Source of the DNA: Saccharopolyspora rosea
GTDB taxonomy: Bacteria > Actinomycetota > Actinomycetes > Mycobacteriales > Pseudonocardiaceae
Assembly: GCF_025643595.1 (NCBI RefSeq)
Contig: NZ_CP102826.1
Location: 2,542,001-2,606,000 of the forward strand
Direction: 5' to 3'
DNA: 64,000 nt
The translations under genes and the position numbers were made by a program. Positions 18,381-27,069 of the stretch are shown in pieces (positions within the stretch are counted from its first letter, which is position 1; each line of letters starts with the position of its first letter). Under the pieces are notes generated by a model that searched no databases, had not been told where the DNA came from, and saw only the letters and a program-made list of their open reading frames with translations.

Positions 18381-19148
18381 CTACGGGGCGACCAGCCGCA
18401 GATGGAGCTCCGCGAGACCTTCCACCACGTCCAGGACGTGGTCCTCGGTCAGGCTGCGCGCCTGCGTCCCGTCGCCGTCCGCGATCGCGGAGACGATGGC
18501 GCTGTGCTCCTCGCACGCCCGCCGCCGGTTTCCCCGCTGACTCGCCGGCAGCCACAACAGTGCCCCAACCTCGCCCTGCAGGCGTACCTCCATTTGGGTC
18601 AGTCGGGGCGACTGGCTGGCGGCCGCCACTTCGAGGTGGAACCCGCGTTCGGCGCGGTGCAGCGCCGGCGGTTCGGAGGAGCCGAACTCCTCGGCCGCGG
18701 CCCTGATCCGCGTCACGTCCTCCGCAGAGGCGCGTTCCGCCGCCAGCCGCGCAGCGGTGCCCGCGATCGCCGTGTACTCGTCGCCGATGTCGCGGATGTC
18801 GGCCGGTGTCATCGTCCCCAGCCGCTCGCGCAGCACGGCCGTCGCCGGGGATTGCTGGGCGGGCGCGCGCACGAAGCTCCCGCCGCCGCGGCCGCGGCGG
18901 GTCTCCACCAGCCCTTGCTGGCGCAGCGCCGTCAGCGCTTCGCGGACGGTGACGGTGGAGACGCCGAACCGGTCGGCGAGCTCGGACTCGCTCGGCAGTT
19001 GCTCCTGGTCGGCGAGCAGGCCGCCGACGATCGCGTCGGCCATCCGCCTGGCCACTGTTTCGGCACGTCCGAGCTGGTCGAGCGGTGCGAAGACCGCCGA
19101 CCGAGCCACCCTGTCCACCCTCGCGCTCCCGTCTTCCGCGTCCGACAT
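18381..19148 (-). CDS. GntR family regulator, FadR subgroup
   Basis: The 255-residue protein begins with a GntR winged helix (QLPSESELADRFGVSTVTVREALTALRQQGLVETRRGRGG) and continues with an all-helical FCD domain (HRAERGFHLEVAAASQSPRL, EEHSAIVSAIADGD). Such regulators bind organic acids or amines. ATG 19148 is chosen because the frame upstream has no family-like sequence. It is divergent from the aldehyde dehydrogenase and importer operon, which it probably represses. Confidence 0.88.
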   Translation of the reverse strand: MSDAEDGSARVDRVARSAVFAPLDQLGRAETVARRMADAIVGGLLADQEQLPSESELADRFGVSTVTVREALTALRQQGLVETRRGRGGGSFVRAPAQQSPATAVLRERLGTMTPADIRDIGDEYTAIAGTAARLAAERASAEDVTRIRAAAEEFGSSEPPALHRAERGFHLEVAAASQSPRLTQMEVRLQGEVGALLWLPASQRGNRRRACEEHSAIVSAIADGDGTQARSLTEDHVLDVVEGLAELHLRLVAP

Positions 19149-19219
19149 CCCGTCCGGCCGGCACCTGGCTCGGCCCCTGACCGAATTCTGCCCGAAACGA
19201 TCGACCCCTTCGCTTTGAA

Positions 19220-19233
19220 ATATGAACTCATAT
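19220..19233. promoter_or_regulatory. Candidate GntR operator
   Basis: ATATGA-AC-TCATAT is a perfect inverted repeat with a 2-base spacer in an A+T-rich patch between the divergent GntR and aldehyde dehydrogenase genes. Confidence 0.55.
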
Positions 19234-19338
19234 GTTTTATCACCGCCGGTGTGCTGGATCACACGGCTGGCACGAAGCGGACGACCCCGCCGGTGCGCGC
19301 ACCACACCCGGCGAGCGCCCGAACGACAAGGAGTCCCC

Positions 19339-20763
19339 GTGCAGCACTTGACGAACTTCGTGGACGGCAGACGAGTCGAAGCGCTCTCCGGGCAGCACTG
19401 CGACCTCGTCGACCCGACGACCGGCCGTCCCCGCGCCACCGCTCCCGTCTCCTCCCCGCAGGACGTGGACACCGCCGTCGGCGCAGCGGCCAAGGCGTTC
19501 GAGTCCTGGAGCGAGACCACCCCCGCCGAGCGGCAGCTCGCCCTGCTGCGGCTGGCCGACGCCCTCGAATCGCGGGCCGAGGAGGTGGTCCGGGTCGAGT
19601 CCGCCGACACCGGCAAACCCCTCGCGGTGACCGCCTCCGAAGAGATCCCGATGATGCTGGACCAGCTGCGGTTCTTCGCCGGCGCCGCGCGGACGCTCGA
19701 AGGCAGGGCCGCCGCCGAGTACATGGCCGGGCACACCTCCTACGTGCGCCGCGAGCCGGTCGGCGTGTGCGCGCAGGTCACGCCGTGGAACTACCCGCTG
19801 ATGATGGCGATCTGGAAGGTCGCCCCGGCGCTGGCCGCCGGCAACACCGTCGTGCTCAAACCCGCCGAGACCACACCGGCCAGCTCGGTGCTGCTCGCCG
19901 AGATGGCCGCGGAGTTCCTCCCGCCGGGCGTGCTCAACGTGGTCTGCGGAGACCGCGACACCGGGCGCGCCCTGGTCGAGCACCCCGTCCCGGCGATGGT
20001 GTCGATCACCGGCTCGGTGCGCGCCGGCATGCAGGTCGCCGGCGCGGCCGCGGTGGACGTCAAGCGCGTGCACCTCGAACTCGGCGGCAAGGCACCGGTC
20101 GTGGTCTTCGACGACGCGGACGTCGACAGGACCGCCGCGGCGGTGGCCGAAGCCGGATTCTTCAACGCAGGCCAGGACTGCACCGCAGCCACGCGCGTGC
20201 TCGCGCACTCCGGCGTGCACGACGAACTCGTCGCCGCGCTGACCGAACGCGCCCGCGCCACCCGCACCGGCCCGCCCGCCGAAGACGTCGCCTACGGACC
20301 GCTGAACAACGCGGCCCACTTCGACAAGGTCAGCAGGTTCGTCGACCGGCTGCCCGGCCACGCCACCGTCCACACCGGAGGCCACCGCGTCGGCGACGCC
20401 GGCTACTTCTACGCGCCGACGGTGATCTCCGGGCTGCACCAGGACGACGAGATCGTGCAGAACGAGGTGTTCGGGCCCGTGCTGACCGTGCAGCGCTTCG
20501 ACGACGAGGCGCAGGCCCTGCGGTACGCCAACGACGTCGCCTACGGGCTGGCCTCCAGCGTGTGGACCCGCGACCACGGGCGGGCGCTGCGGATGTCCAA
20601 GCGCCTGGACTTCGGCTGCGTGTGGGTCAACACGCACATCCCGCTGGTCGCCGAGATGCCGCACGGCGGCTTCAAGCACTCCGGCTACGGCAAGGACCTG
20701 TCGGCCTACGGCCTGGAGGACTACACCCGCATCAAGCACGTCATGAGCGACTTCACCGGATGA
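19339..20763 (+). CDS. Aldehyde dehydrogenase, aminobutyraldehyde dehydrogenase-like
   Basis: The 474-residue protein has the complete ALDH machinery: TPWNYPLMMAIWKVAPALAAGN, LKPAETTP, the ITGSVRAG loop, catalytic Glu in HLELGGKAPVVVFDDAD, the nucleophile in FNAGQDCTAATR and EVFGPVLTV. The pattern resembles gamma-aminobutyraldehyde dehydrogenases, which oxidise the aldehyde from putrescine or related amines. GTG 19339 has AAGGAG at 7 bases. The importer genes follow 14 bases after its stop, fitting uptake and oxidation of a polyamine-type substrate. The amine oxidase or transaminase needed before this step is not in the window. Confidence 0.88.
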   Translation: MQHLTNFVDGRRVEALSGQHCDLVDPTTGRPRATAPVSSPQDVDTAVGAAAKAFESWSETTPAERQLALLRLADALESRAEEVVRVESADTGKPLAVTASEEIPMMLDQLRFFAGAARTLEGRAAAEYMAGHTSYVRREPVGVCAQVTPWNYPLMMAIWKVAPALAAGNTVVLKPAETTPASSVLLAEMAAEFLPPGVLNVVCGDRDTGRALVEHPVPAMVSITGSVRAGMQVAGAAAVDVKRVHLELGGKAPVVVFDDADVDRTAAAVAEAGFFNAGQDCTAATRVLAHSGVHDELVAALTERARATRTGPPAEDVAYGPLNNAAHFDKVSRFVDRLPGHATVHTGGHRVGDAGYFYAPTVISGLHQDDEIVQNEVFGPVLTVQRFDDEAQALRYANDVAYGLASSVWTRDHGRALRMSKRLDFGCVWVNTHIPLVAEMPHGGFKHSGYGKDLSAYGLEDYTRIKHVMSDFTG

Positions 20764-20777
20764 GAGGGCGACAACGG

Positions 20778-21884
20778 ATGACCGTTCGAGACACCGTCGA
20801 CGCCGCGCGACCGGCCCCGGCCGGGCAGCAGCCGGACACCGGCGCCGAGCCCGCGATCCGGTTGCGCGGCCTGCGCAAGTCGTTCGGGACCGCGCAGGCC
20901 GTCGCCGGGATCGACCTCGACATCGCCGACGGCGAGTTCTTCGCCATGCTCGGACCGTCCGGATCGGGCAAGACCACCATCCTGCGGATGATCGCGGGTT
21001 TCGAACGGCCCAGCGCCGGAACGGTCACATTGGACGGTCGCGACGTGACCGGCCTCGCGCCGTTCGAGCGGGACGTGAACACGGTCTTCCAGGACTACGC
21101 GTTGTTCCCGCACATGACCGTCCTGGACAACGTCGCCTACGGACTCCGCGTGAAGCGGGTGGGACGGCGGCAGCGGCGCGAGATGGCCCACCGGGCGCTG
21201 GAAACCGTGCGGCTGGCCGAGTACGGCGCGCGGCGCCCGGCACAACTGTCCGGAGGACAGCGGCAGCGCGTCGCGCTGGCCCGGGCGCTGGTCAACCGGC
21301 CGAAGGTGCTGCTGCTGGACGAACCGATGGGCGCCCTCGACCTCAAGCTGCGCACCGCGATGCAGACCGAGCTCAAGCACCTGCAGCGCGAGGTCGGCAT
21401 CACGTTCGTCTTCGTCACGCACGACCAGCAGGAAGCGCTGACGATGAGCGACCGCGTGGCGGTCGTCAACGAGGGGCGGATCGAGCAGGTCGGCACCCCG
21501 GCCGAGGTGTACGACGCGCCGCGGACGGCTTTCGTCGCCGACTTCGTCGGGACCTCGAACCTGATCCGCGGTGAAGCGGCCGAGCAGATCCTCGGCCGCA
21601 GCGGGACCTACGGCGTGCGCCCGGAGAAGATCCGGCTCGTCGGCTCCCCGGACTCGACGGCCGCACCCGGCGAGACGACGACCACCGGCACCGTCCGGGA
21701 CGTCGCGTTCACCGGTCCAGCCACCCGCTACGAGGTCGAACTCGACGCCGGCGGGGTGCTCTCGGTGGTGCGGCAGAACGACGGCGGCGCGGCGCAGGAC
21801 CGGTACGGCAACACCGACCGGGTGCGGTTGGCGTGGGCGGCGGAGCACAACCTCCGGCTGGCCGACGACGCCTCGACGGCATGA
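20778..21884 (+). CDS. ABC importer ATPase, PotA-like
   Basis: The 368-residue protein has Walker A (LGPSGSGKTT), Q-loop (NTVFQDYALFPHM), signature LSGGQRQRVALARAL, Walker B (VLLLDEPMGALD) and H-loop (FVTHDQ). A C-terminal OB-fold TOBE domain follows (YGVRPEKIRL). This is the CUT/spermidine-putrescine class. It is the second gene of the operon. Confidence 0.93.
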   Translation: MTVRDTVDAARPAPAGQQPDTGAEPAIRLRGLRKSFGTAQAVAGIDLDIADGEFFAMLGPSGSGKTTILRMIAGFERPSAGTVTLDGRDVTGLAPFERDVNTVFQDYALFPHMTVLDNVAYGLRVKRVGRRQRREMAHRALETVRLAEYGARRPAQLSGGQRQRVALARALVNRPKVLLLDEPMGALDLKLRTAMQTELKHLQREVGITFVFVTHDQQEALTMSDRVAVVNEGRIEQVGTPAEVYDAPRTAFVADFVGTSNLIRGEAAEQILGRSGTYGVRPEKIRLVGSPDSTAAPGETTTTGTVRDVAFTGPATRYEVELDAGGVLSVVRQNDGGAAQDRYGNTDRVRLAWAAEHNLRLADDASTA

Positions 21885-21912
21885 ACCGAAGGTAGCGAGA
21901 CCGGAGGAGAAG

Positions 21913-23118
21913 ATGGGCATTCGACGAACCGCGAGCGCATTCGCCGGGGTGCTGTCGCTCGTCGCCGCGGCGACGGCCTGCGGCACGAGCGGCGGCGGAG
22001 CGGGGACCCCGGGCGGCGGCGGGTTCACCCCGCCCAAGCTGTCGGCGGTCAAGCAGCTCGGCAGCCCCGAAGGGCAGCTGAACGTCCTCGCGTGGCCGGG
22101 GTACGCCGAGAACGGTTCGAACGACCCGAAGGCCAACTGGGTCGCCCCGTTCGAGCAGCAGACCGGCTGCAAGGTCAACGTCAAGACGTTCGGCACCTCG
22201 GACGAGGCGGTGAACCTGCTCAAGTCCGGGCAGTACGACGTCGTGTCGGCCTCCGGCGACGCATCGCTGCGGATGATCGCCTCCGGCGACGTGGAACCGG
22301 TCAACACCGACCTGGTCCCGAACTACCGGGACATCCAGCCGTTCCTGAAGAACCGGTCGTGGAACAGCGTGCACGGCGTGCCCTACGGCATCCCGCACGG
22401 CTGGGGCGCGAACCTGCTGACCTACCGCACCGACAAGGTCTCCCCGCCACCGAGCTCCTGGGGCGCGATGTTCGACCAGAACTCCCCGCACAAGGGCCGG
22501 ATCGAGGCGTACGACTCGCCGATCTACATCGCCGACGCCGCGCTGTACCTGATGAAGCACCGGCCCGAGCTGGGCATCAAGAACCCCTACGCGCTGGACG
22601 ACAAGCAGTTCGACGCCGCGGTGCGGCTGCTCAAGCAGCAGCGCCCGATGGTCACCGAGTACTGGTCGGACTACCTCAAGGAGGTCCAGTCCTTCGCCGG
22701 CGGCAACGCCGAGATCGGAACCGCCTGGCAGGTCACGGTGAACACGGCCAAGGACAACGGCGCCCCGGTCGCCGACGTGCTGCCCTCCGAGGGCGCCACC
22801 GGCTGGTCGGACACCTGGATGCTCTACAGCAAGTCGCAGCACAAGACCTGCGGCTACAAGTGGATGGACTACATCGTCAGCCCCGCGGTGAACGCCCGGG
22901 TCGCCGAGTACTTCGGCGAGGCGCCGGCGAACGCGAAGTCCTGCGACGTGGCCGACGACCGGACGCTGTGCTCGACCTTCCACGCCGGCGATGCCGACTT
23001 CGCGCAGCGGATCCACTACTGGACGACGCCGATCTCGCAGTGCCTCGACGGCAGGCGCAACGTCAAGTGCAAGGACTACGGCGACTGGACGAAGGCGTGG
23101 ACCGAGATCAAGGGCTGA
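21913..23118 (+). CDS. ABC importer substrate-binding lipoprotein, PotD-like
   Basis: The 401-residue protein has a lipoprotein signal peptide with the acylated cysteine at residue 23 (AAATAC-G), then a glycine-rich linker and a polyamine-type binding domain (LNVLAWPGYAENG, PYGIPHGWGANLL, VTEYWSDY). It would sit on the outer face of the membrane and give the importer its specificity. Four to six additional cysteines near the C-terminus may form disulfides. GGAGGAG lies upstream of the ATG. Confidence 0.92.
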   Translation: MGIRRTASAFAGVLSLVAAATACGTSGGGAGTPGGGGFTPPKLSAVKQLGSPEGQLNVLAWPGYAENGSNDPKANWVAPFEQQTGCKVNVKTFGTSDEAVNLLKSGQYDVVSASGDASLRMIASGDVEPVNTDLVPNYRDIQPFLKNRSWNSVHGVPYGIPHGWGANLLTYRTDKVSPPPSSWGAMFDQNSPHKGRIEAYDSPIYIADAALYLMKHRPELGIKNPYALDDKQFDAAVRLLKQQRPMVTEYWSDYLKEVQSFAGGNAEIGTAWQVTVNTAKDNGAPVADVLPSEGATGWSDTWMLYSKSQHKTCGYKWMDYIVSPAVNARVAEYFGEAPANAKSCDVADDRTLCSTFHAGDADFAQRIHYWTTPISQCLDGRRNVKCKDYGDWTKAWTEIKG

Positions 23119-23131
23119 GCGCCCGCAGCCG

Positions 23132-23159
23132 CGGGGTGACCTCCCCGGAGGTCACCCCG
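23132..23159 (+). terminator. Strong hairpin between binding-protein and permease genes
   Basis: CGGGGTGACCTCC and GGAGGTCACCCCG form a perfect 13-bp stem around CC. There is no T tract. Inside an operon this more likely acts as an attenuator or mRNA-stabilising element that raises binding-protein levels over permease levels than as a full terminator. Confidence 0.65.
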
Positions 23160-23191
23160 CCCGGCTCGGCCGACGACATCGGAGGAGGACG

Positions 23192-24121
23192 ATGGTGACC
23201 AGCGGTGCCACCGCACGCGCGTTCGCCGACCACGCCGTTCCGGGGCGCGGGAGAACGCTCGCCGACCGCATCTCCGGGTTCACCCACGGCCGGCCGCGGC
23301 TGCGGCTCGCGGCGCTGCTGTCGGCGCCGCTGACGTGGTTCGGCGTGGCCTACCTCGCCGCGCTCGCGGCGCTGTTCGTATCGGCGTTCTGGACGATCGA
23401 CGACTTCACCGGCCAGATCGTGCGGGTCTGGAACGTGGACAACTTCCGGACGCTGTTCACCGAAGGCGTCTACCGCACGATCACGCTGCGCACCTTCGGC
23501 GTCGCGCTCGCGGTGACCGCGATCGACGCGCTGATCGCCTTCCCGATGGCCTACTACATGGCGCGCCACGCCTCGGTCCGAGCCCAACGCGCCCTGGTCA
23601 TCGCGACGCTGATGCCGCTGTGGGCGAGCTACCTGGTCAAGGCGTACTCCTGGCGGACCATGCTCGCCGACAACGGCGTGGTCGACTGGGTCCTGCGGCC
23701 GCTCGGACTGCACACGCCCGGTTACGGAGTGACCGCGACCGTGATGACGCTGTCCTACCTGTGGTTGCCGTACATGATCCTGCCCGTCCACGCCGGTCTC
23801 GAACAGATCCCGCAGTCCCTGGTCGAGGCGTCGGCCGACCTGGGTGCGCGTGGCTGGCGAACTTTCCGCTCGGTGATCTTCCCGGCCGTGGTCCCCTCGC
23901 TGATCGCCGGTTCGATCTTCACGTTCTCGCTGTCGCTGGGCGACTACATCGCGGTGCAGATCGTCGGCGGCACCTCCCAGATGCTCGGCAACGTCGTCTA
24001 CACCAACGTGGGCGCGGCGAACAACCTGCCCTTCGCGGCGACCGTGGCCACCGTGCCCGTGGTGATCATCCTGCTGTACCTGTTCGCCGTCCGGCGCACC
24101 GGCGCCCTGGACAACCTGTGA
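23192..24121 (+). CDS. ABC importer permease, PotB-like
   Basis: The 309-residue membrane protein has six hydrophobic segments and a cytoplasmic coupling loop EASADLGARGWRTFRSVIFP, which is the EAA motif of binding-protein-dependent permeases. GGAGGAGG lies directly upstream of the ATG. It pairs with the PotC-like permease 50 bases downstream. Confidence 0.92.
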   Translation: MVTSGATARAFADHAVPGRGRTLADRISGFTHGRPRLRLAALLSAPLTWFGVAYLAALAALFVSAFWTIDDFTGQIVRVWNVDNFRTLFTEGVYRTITLRTFGVALAVTAIDALIAFPMAYYMARHASVRAQRALVIATLMPLWASYLVKAYSWRTMLADNGVVDWVLRPLGLHTPGYGVTATVMTLSYLWLPYMILPVHAGLEQIPQSLVEASADLGARGWRTFRSVIFPAVVPSLIAGSIFTFSLSLGDYIAVQIVGGTSQMLGNVVYTNVGAANNLPFAATVATVPVVIILLYLFAVRRTGALDNL

Positions 24122-24171
24122 TCAGGCGACGGCCGGAACCGCCCTCGGAGAACGCTTAAGGAGCAACGACA

Positions 24172-24978
24172 TTGAGCCGATCCCGGATGGCCAGAGTGCT
24201 TCTGACCGCGGCTGTGGTCGCCGGCCTGACCGTCATCTACTTCCCGCTGCTGCTGGTGTTGCTCAACTCCTTCAACGCCGACACCACGTTCGGCTGGCCA
24301 CCGGCGCACTTCACGTTCGAGTGGTGGGCGCGCGCGGTCACCAATGCCGGCGCGCTGCACGCGCTGTGGACCAGCGTCGTGGTCGGTCTGATCGCGACCG
24401 CCATCGCGCTGGTCCTGGGCACGTCGGCCGCGTTCGCGCTGCAGCGCTACCGGTTCTTCGGGCGGGACAGCGTGTCGCTGCTGATCACCCTGCCCATCGC
24501 GCTGCCCGGCATCGTCACCGGGATCGCGCTGAACAACGGGTTCCGGGCGATGCTGGGCGTGCAACTGGGTTTCCTCACGCTGGTCGTCGCGCACGCCACG
24601 TTCTGCATCGTCACCGTGTTCAACAACGTCATCGCCCGGCTCCGGCGCACCGGCAACGGCCTGCAGCAGGCGTCGATGGACCTGGGTGCCAACGGTTTCA
24701 CCACGTTCCGGCTGGTGACCTTCCCGCTGCTGCGGTCCGCGCTGCTGGCGGGCGGTCTGCTGGCGTTCGCCCTGTCCTTCGACGAGATCATCGTCACCCA
24801 GTTCACCATCGGCGCGGGCATGCAGACCCTGCCGGTGTGGATCATGGACAACCTGTCCAGGCCCAACCAGGCCCCGATCGTCAACGTCGTCGCGACGGTG
24901 CTGATCGCGATCTCGGTGGTCCCGGTCTACCTGGCGCAGCGCCTGTCCGGCTCGGCCGCCGCGGGCGGGCACCGGTGA
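24172..24978 (+). CDS. ABC importer permease, PotC-like
   Basis: The 268-residue protein has six membrane segments and the EAA-type loop QASMDLGANGFTTFRLVTFP. The start is TTG at 24172, fixed by AAGGAG 8 bases upstream; no other start gives the full first helix. It is the last gene of the importer operon and ends 18 bases before the convergent hydrolase stop. Confidence 0.92.
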   Translation: MSRSRMARVLLTAAVVAGLTVIYFPLLLVLLNSFNADTTFGWPPAHFTFEWWARAVTNAGALHALWTSVVVGLIATAIALVLGTSAAFALQRYRFFGRDSVSLLITLPIALPGIVTGIALNNGFRAMLGVQLGFLTLVVAHATFCIVTVFNNVIARLRRTGNGLQQASMDLGANGFTTFRLVTFPLLRSALLAGGLLAFALSFDEIIVTQFTIGAGMQTLPVWIMDNLSRPNQAPIVNVVATVLIAISVVPVYLAQRLSGSAAAGGHR

Positions 24979-24996
24979 ACGGCCACCGCTCGGGTG

Positions 24997-25935
24997 TCAG
25001 TCGCCGTCGGCGATGAAGTCCGCTATCGCGGCAGCGATGGCTTCGGGTTGCTCGTCGGGGATGAAGTGGCCGGCGTCGGGCACGACGATTCGGGTGGTGT
25101 TGTCGGCCCATGGGCTGATGGAGGCGGCCATGTCCGGAACGGAGCCGTGGCTGCTGGAGATTCCGAGGATCGGCACGGTCAGGTGCCGCCGCTTGAGCGC
25201 CTCGTGGTTCTTGCGCGCTGACTCCGCGGCGTCCCGGTAGTACGCGAGGGAAGCGCGCAGGCCGCCGTCGACGGCGATGGCCGCCGCGTAGTGGTCGATC
25301 TCGGCGTCGTCGAACGTGTTGGGGGACAGGGCCTTCGCCTTCAGGAACCAGCCGACGTACTCGCGTTCACGGCCGGCGAGCAGCGTCTCGGGCAGGTCGG
25401 GCACGGTGTGGAACGCGAAATGCCAGGTTTTCCACGCTCGATCCGGGTCGGTGGGGATCGCCTCCGGGAGGGTGATACCGGGAATTCCGGTGTCGAGCAG
25501 AGCGACCCCGCGCAGGTGGCTCTCGAATTTGAGGGCGAGGGAGAACGCGACCCAGGCGCCGATGTCGTGGGCGACCAGGGAGTACGTCGACACTCCGAGA
25601 GCCTGCACGGCGGTGTGGACGTGCGCGGCGACCGCGTGCGTGTCGTAGCCGCGCTCCGGACGCTCGGAGTGGCCCTGACCCGGCAGGTCGATCGCGATGA
25701 CGTGGAACCGGTGGGTGAGGTCGGGCATCACCTTTCGCCAGGCCCACCAGGTTTGCGGGAAGCCGGCGAGCAGGACGACGGTCGGGCCGCTCGGTCGTCC
25801 GCCTTCGACGGCATGAAGGCGGACGCCGTCCGCGTCGACCCAGCGGTGGGTGAAGCCGGCCAGGTGTTGCAGGGGCAGGTCGCGGATGGGGTTGTTGTCG
25901 GAGACATGCGAAGTGCTGGTCGCTGGTCCGGTCAC
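24997..25935 (-). CDS. Alpha/beta hydrolase, epoxide hydrolase/dehalogenase-like
   Basis: The 312-residue protein has an aspartate as nucleophile (LVAHDIGAWVAF), AGFPQTWWAWRKVMP in the oxyanion region and the histidine in PDAGHFIPDEQP. This Asp-based triad is typical of epoxide hydrolases and haloacetate or haloalkane dehalogenases, not esterases. GTG 25935 has GGAGG at 7 bases. It is divergent from a TetR gene with a palindrome between them, which suggests substrate-induced expression. Confidence 0.87.
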   Translation of the reverse strand: MTGPATSTSHVSDNNPIRDLPLQHLAGFTHRWVDADGVRLHAVEGGRPSGPTVVLLAGFPQTWWAWRKVMPDLTHRFHVIAIDLPGQGHSERPERGYDTHAVAAHVHTAVQALGVSTYSLVAHDIGAWVAFSLALKFESHLRGVALLDTGIPGITLPEAIPTDPDRAWKTWHFAFHTVPDLPETLLAGREREYVGWFLKAKALSPNTFDDAEIDHYAAAIAVDGGLRASLAYYRDAAESARKNHEALKRRHLTVPILGISSSHGSVPDMAASISPWADNTTRIVVPDAGHFIPDEQPEAIAAAIADFIADGD

Positions 25936-26063
25936 GGGGATTCCTCCACCGGTGTCAGGTGTGCGGTCGGGACGGTGTAGCTGACGGCGGTGGCCGGGAC
26001 CGCGTGGTGCGCTTCTCGCGCGGCGCGGTATGCCCGGCCATGGCCACGCTTGGAGGCTAGCAC

Positions 26064-26087
26064 ATCTTGAACTGATCGGTCCAAGAT
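26064..26087. promoter_or_regulatory. Candidate TetR operator
   Basis: ATCTTG-N12-CAAGAT is a perfect inverted repeat with a partly symmetrical centre (AACTGATCGGTC). It lies between the divergent alpha/beta hydrolase and TetR genes. Confidence 0.55.
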
Positions 26088-26141
26088 AGGATGGTGCGCA
26101 ACACGGTCCGAAACATCGACGCATCGGCAAGGAAGTGCAGC

Positions 26142-26726
26142 GTGGCAGGCAAGAAGCAGTTCGACATGGACACGGCGCTCGACGCCGCGATGATCCAGTT
26201 CTGGCGCGACGGCTACGCCGACACCTCATTGGACGATCTGTCCCGGGCAACCGGCCTGAACCGCAGTTCCATCTACTCCTCCCTCGGCGACAAGGACACG
26301 CTCTTCCTGCGCTGCCTGGATCTCTACGCCGCGCGCTATGGCGAGAAGTACGACTCCGCCCTGTCGTGTGCAGCCTCGGAACCCGTCGCCGCTGTCCGTG
26401 CGTTCTTCGGCGTCACCCTCGATCGCATCGCCGATCCCGAAGTGCCCGATGGATGCCTGATCGCCCAGTCAGCCATGGCAATTCCAGTGCTGAGTCCGAG
26501 CGTCGCAGCGCACGCCAAACAGGTGCTCGGCTCCCAGCGCCTGCGCCTGCGCGCCGCGCTGAAGGCCGGCCGACTGACCGACCAGGACGCCGAGACCTTC
26601 GCGGTGCACGCGGCGGCTGTGAACCAGTCGCTCGCCGTCATGAGCAGGGCCGGGGCGAGCCAGGAGCAGCTCCTGGCCATCGTGGACGTGACCGTGGACG
26701 CGCTGTCGCAGGCGTTGCGCGCGTGA
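26142..26726 (+). CDS. TetR family transcriptional regulator
   Basis: The product of about 194 residues starts AGKKQFDMDTALDAAMIQFWRDGYADTSLDDLSRATGLNRSSIYSSLGDKDTLF-like, a classic TetR N-terminal domain close to the AcrR/YxaF type. The second part is helical with a cysteine in PDGCLIAQSA. GTG 26142 has AAGGA at 8 bases and gives the family-typical N-terminus; ATG 26091 would add 17 residues. It probably represses the divergent hydrolase. Confidence 0.87.
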   Translation: MAGKKQFDMDTALDAAMIQFWRDGYADTSLDDLSRATGLNRSSIYSSLGDKDTLFLRCLDLYAARYGEKYDSALSCAASEPVAAVRAFFGVTLDRIADPEVPDGCLIAQSAMAIPVLSPSVAAHAKQVLGSQRLRLRAALKAGRLTDQDAETFAVHAAAVNQSLAVMSRAGASQEQLLAIVDVTVDALSQALRA

Positions 26727-27069
26727 CGAATCTGATGCGGCTCCACCACTCGATGCTGCCGAGCTTCAAAGGAGCCCGGCCCTACCACGAGCCCACGCCC
26801 GGGGTGTCAAGTTCATCGGGGCCACCGATGAGCTGACCTCCGCATTCGCCTGGCGTCGCGCGGGATGCCCACCGAAGTGGCTCCGGTCGACTTCGACCTC
26901 GGTGCGCACCACCGAGCGCAGGCAATCCGGCTGTGCCACGCTCGCGCAGTGGGCTCGGGGGTCCGGGAACGGCGGCAAGCCCGACGGATTCCCGCTGGCC
27001 GCCGAGCCGCATGGCAGGTCGGGGCTGTGCTGGGCCGCGACAACGGCGCGTGGGGTGGTGGGGGCTCGG
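26727..27069. other. Gene-free stretch
   Basis: About 340 bases between TetR and the frameshifted oxidoreductase. Reading frames here are open but show no family-like sequence, palindrome or terminator that I could recognise. It may be decayed coding sequence. Confidence 0.4.

Noticed and set aside
18402-21884. Plus-strand frame of 1160 codons ending with the ABC ATPase
   Set aside because: Only the part from 20778 is real; the rest is antisense to GntR and out of frame with the aldehyde dehydrogenase.
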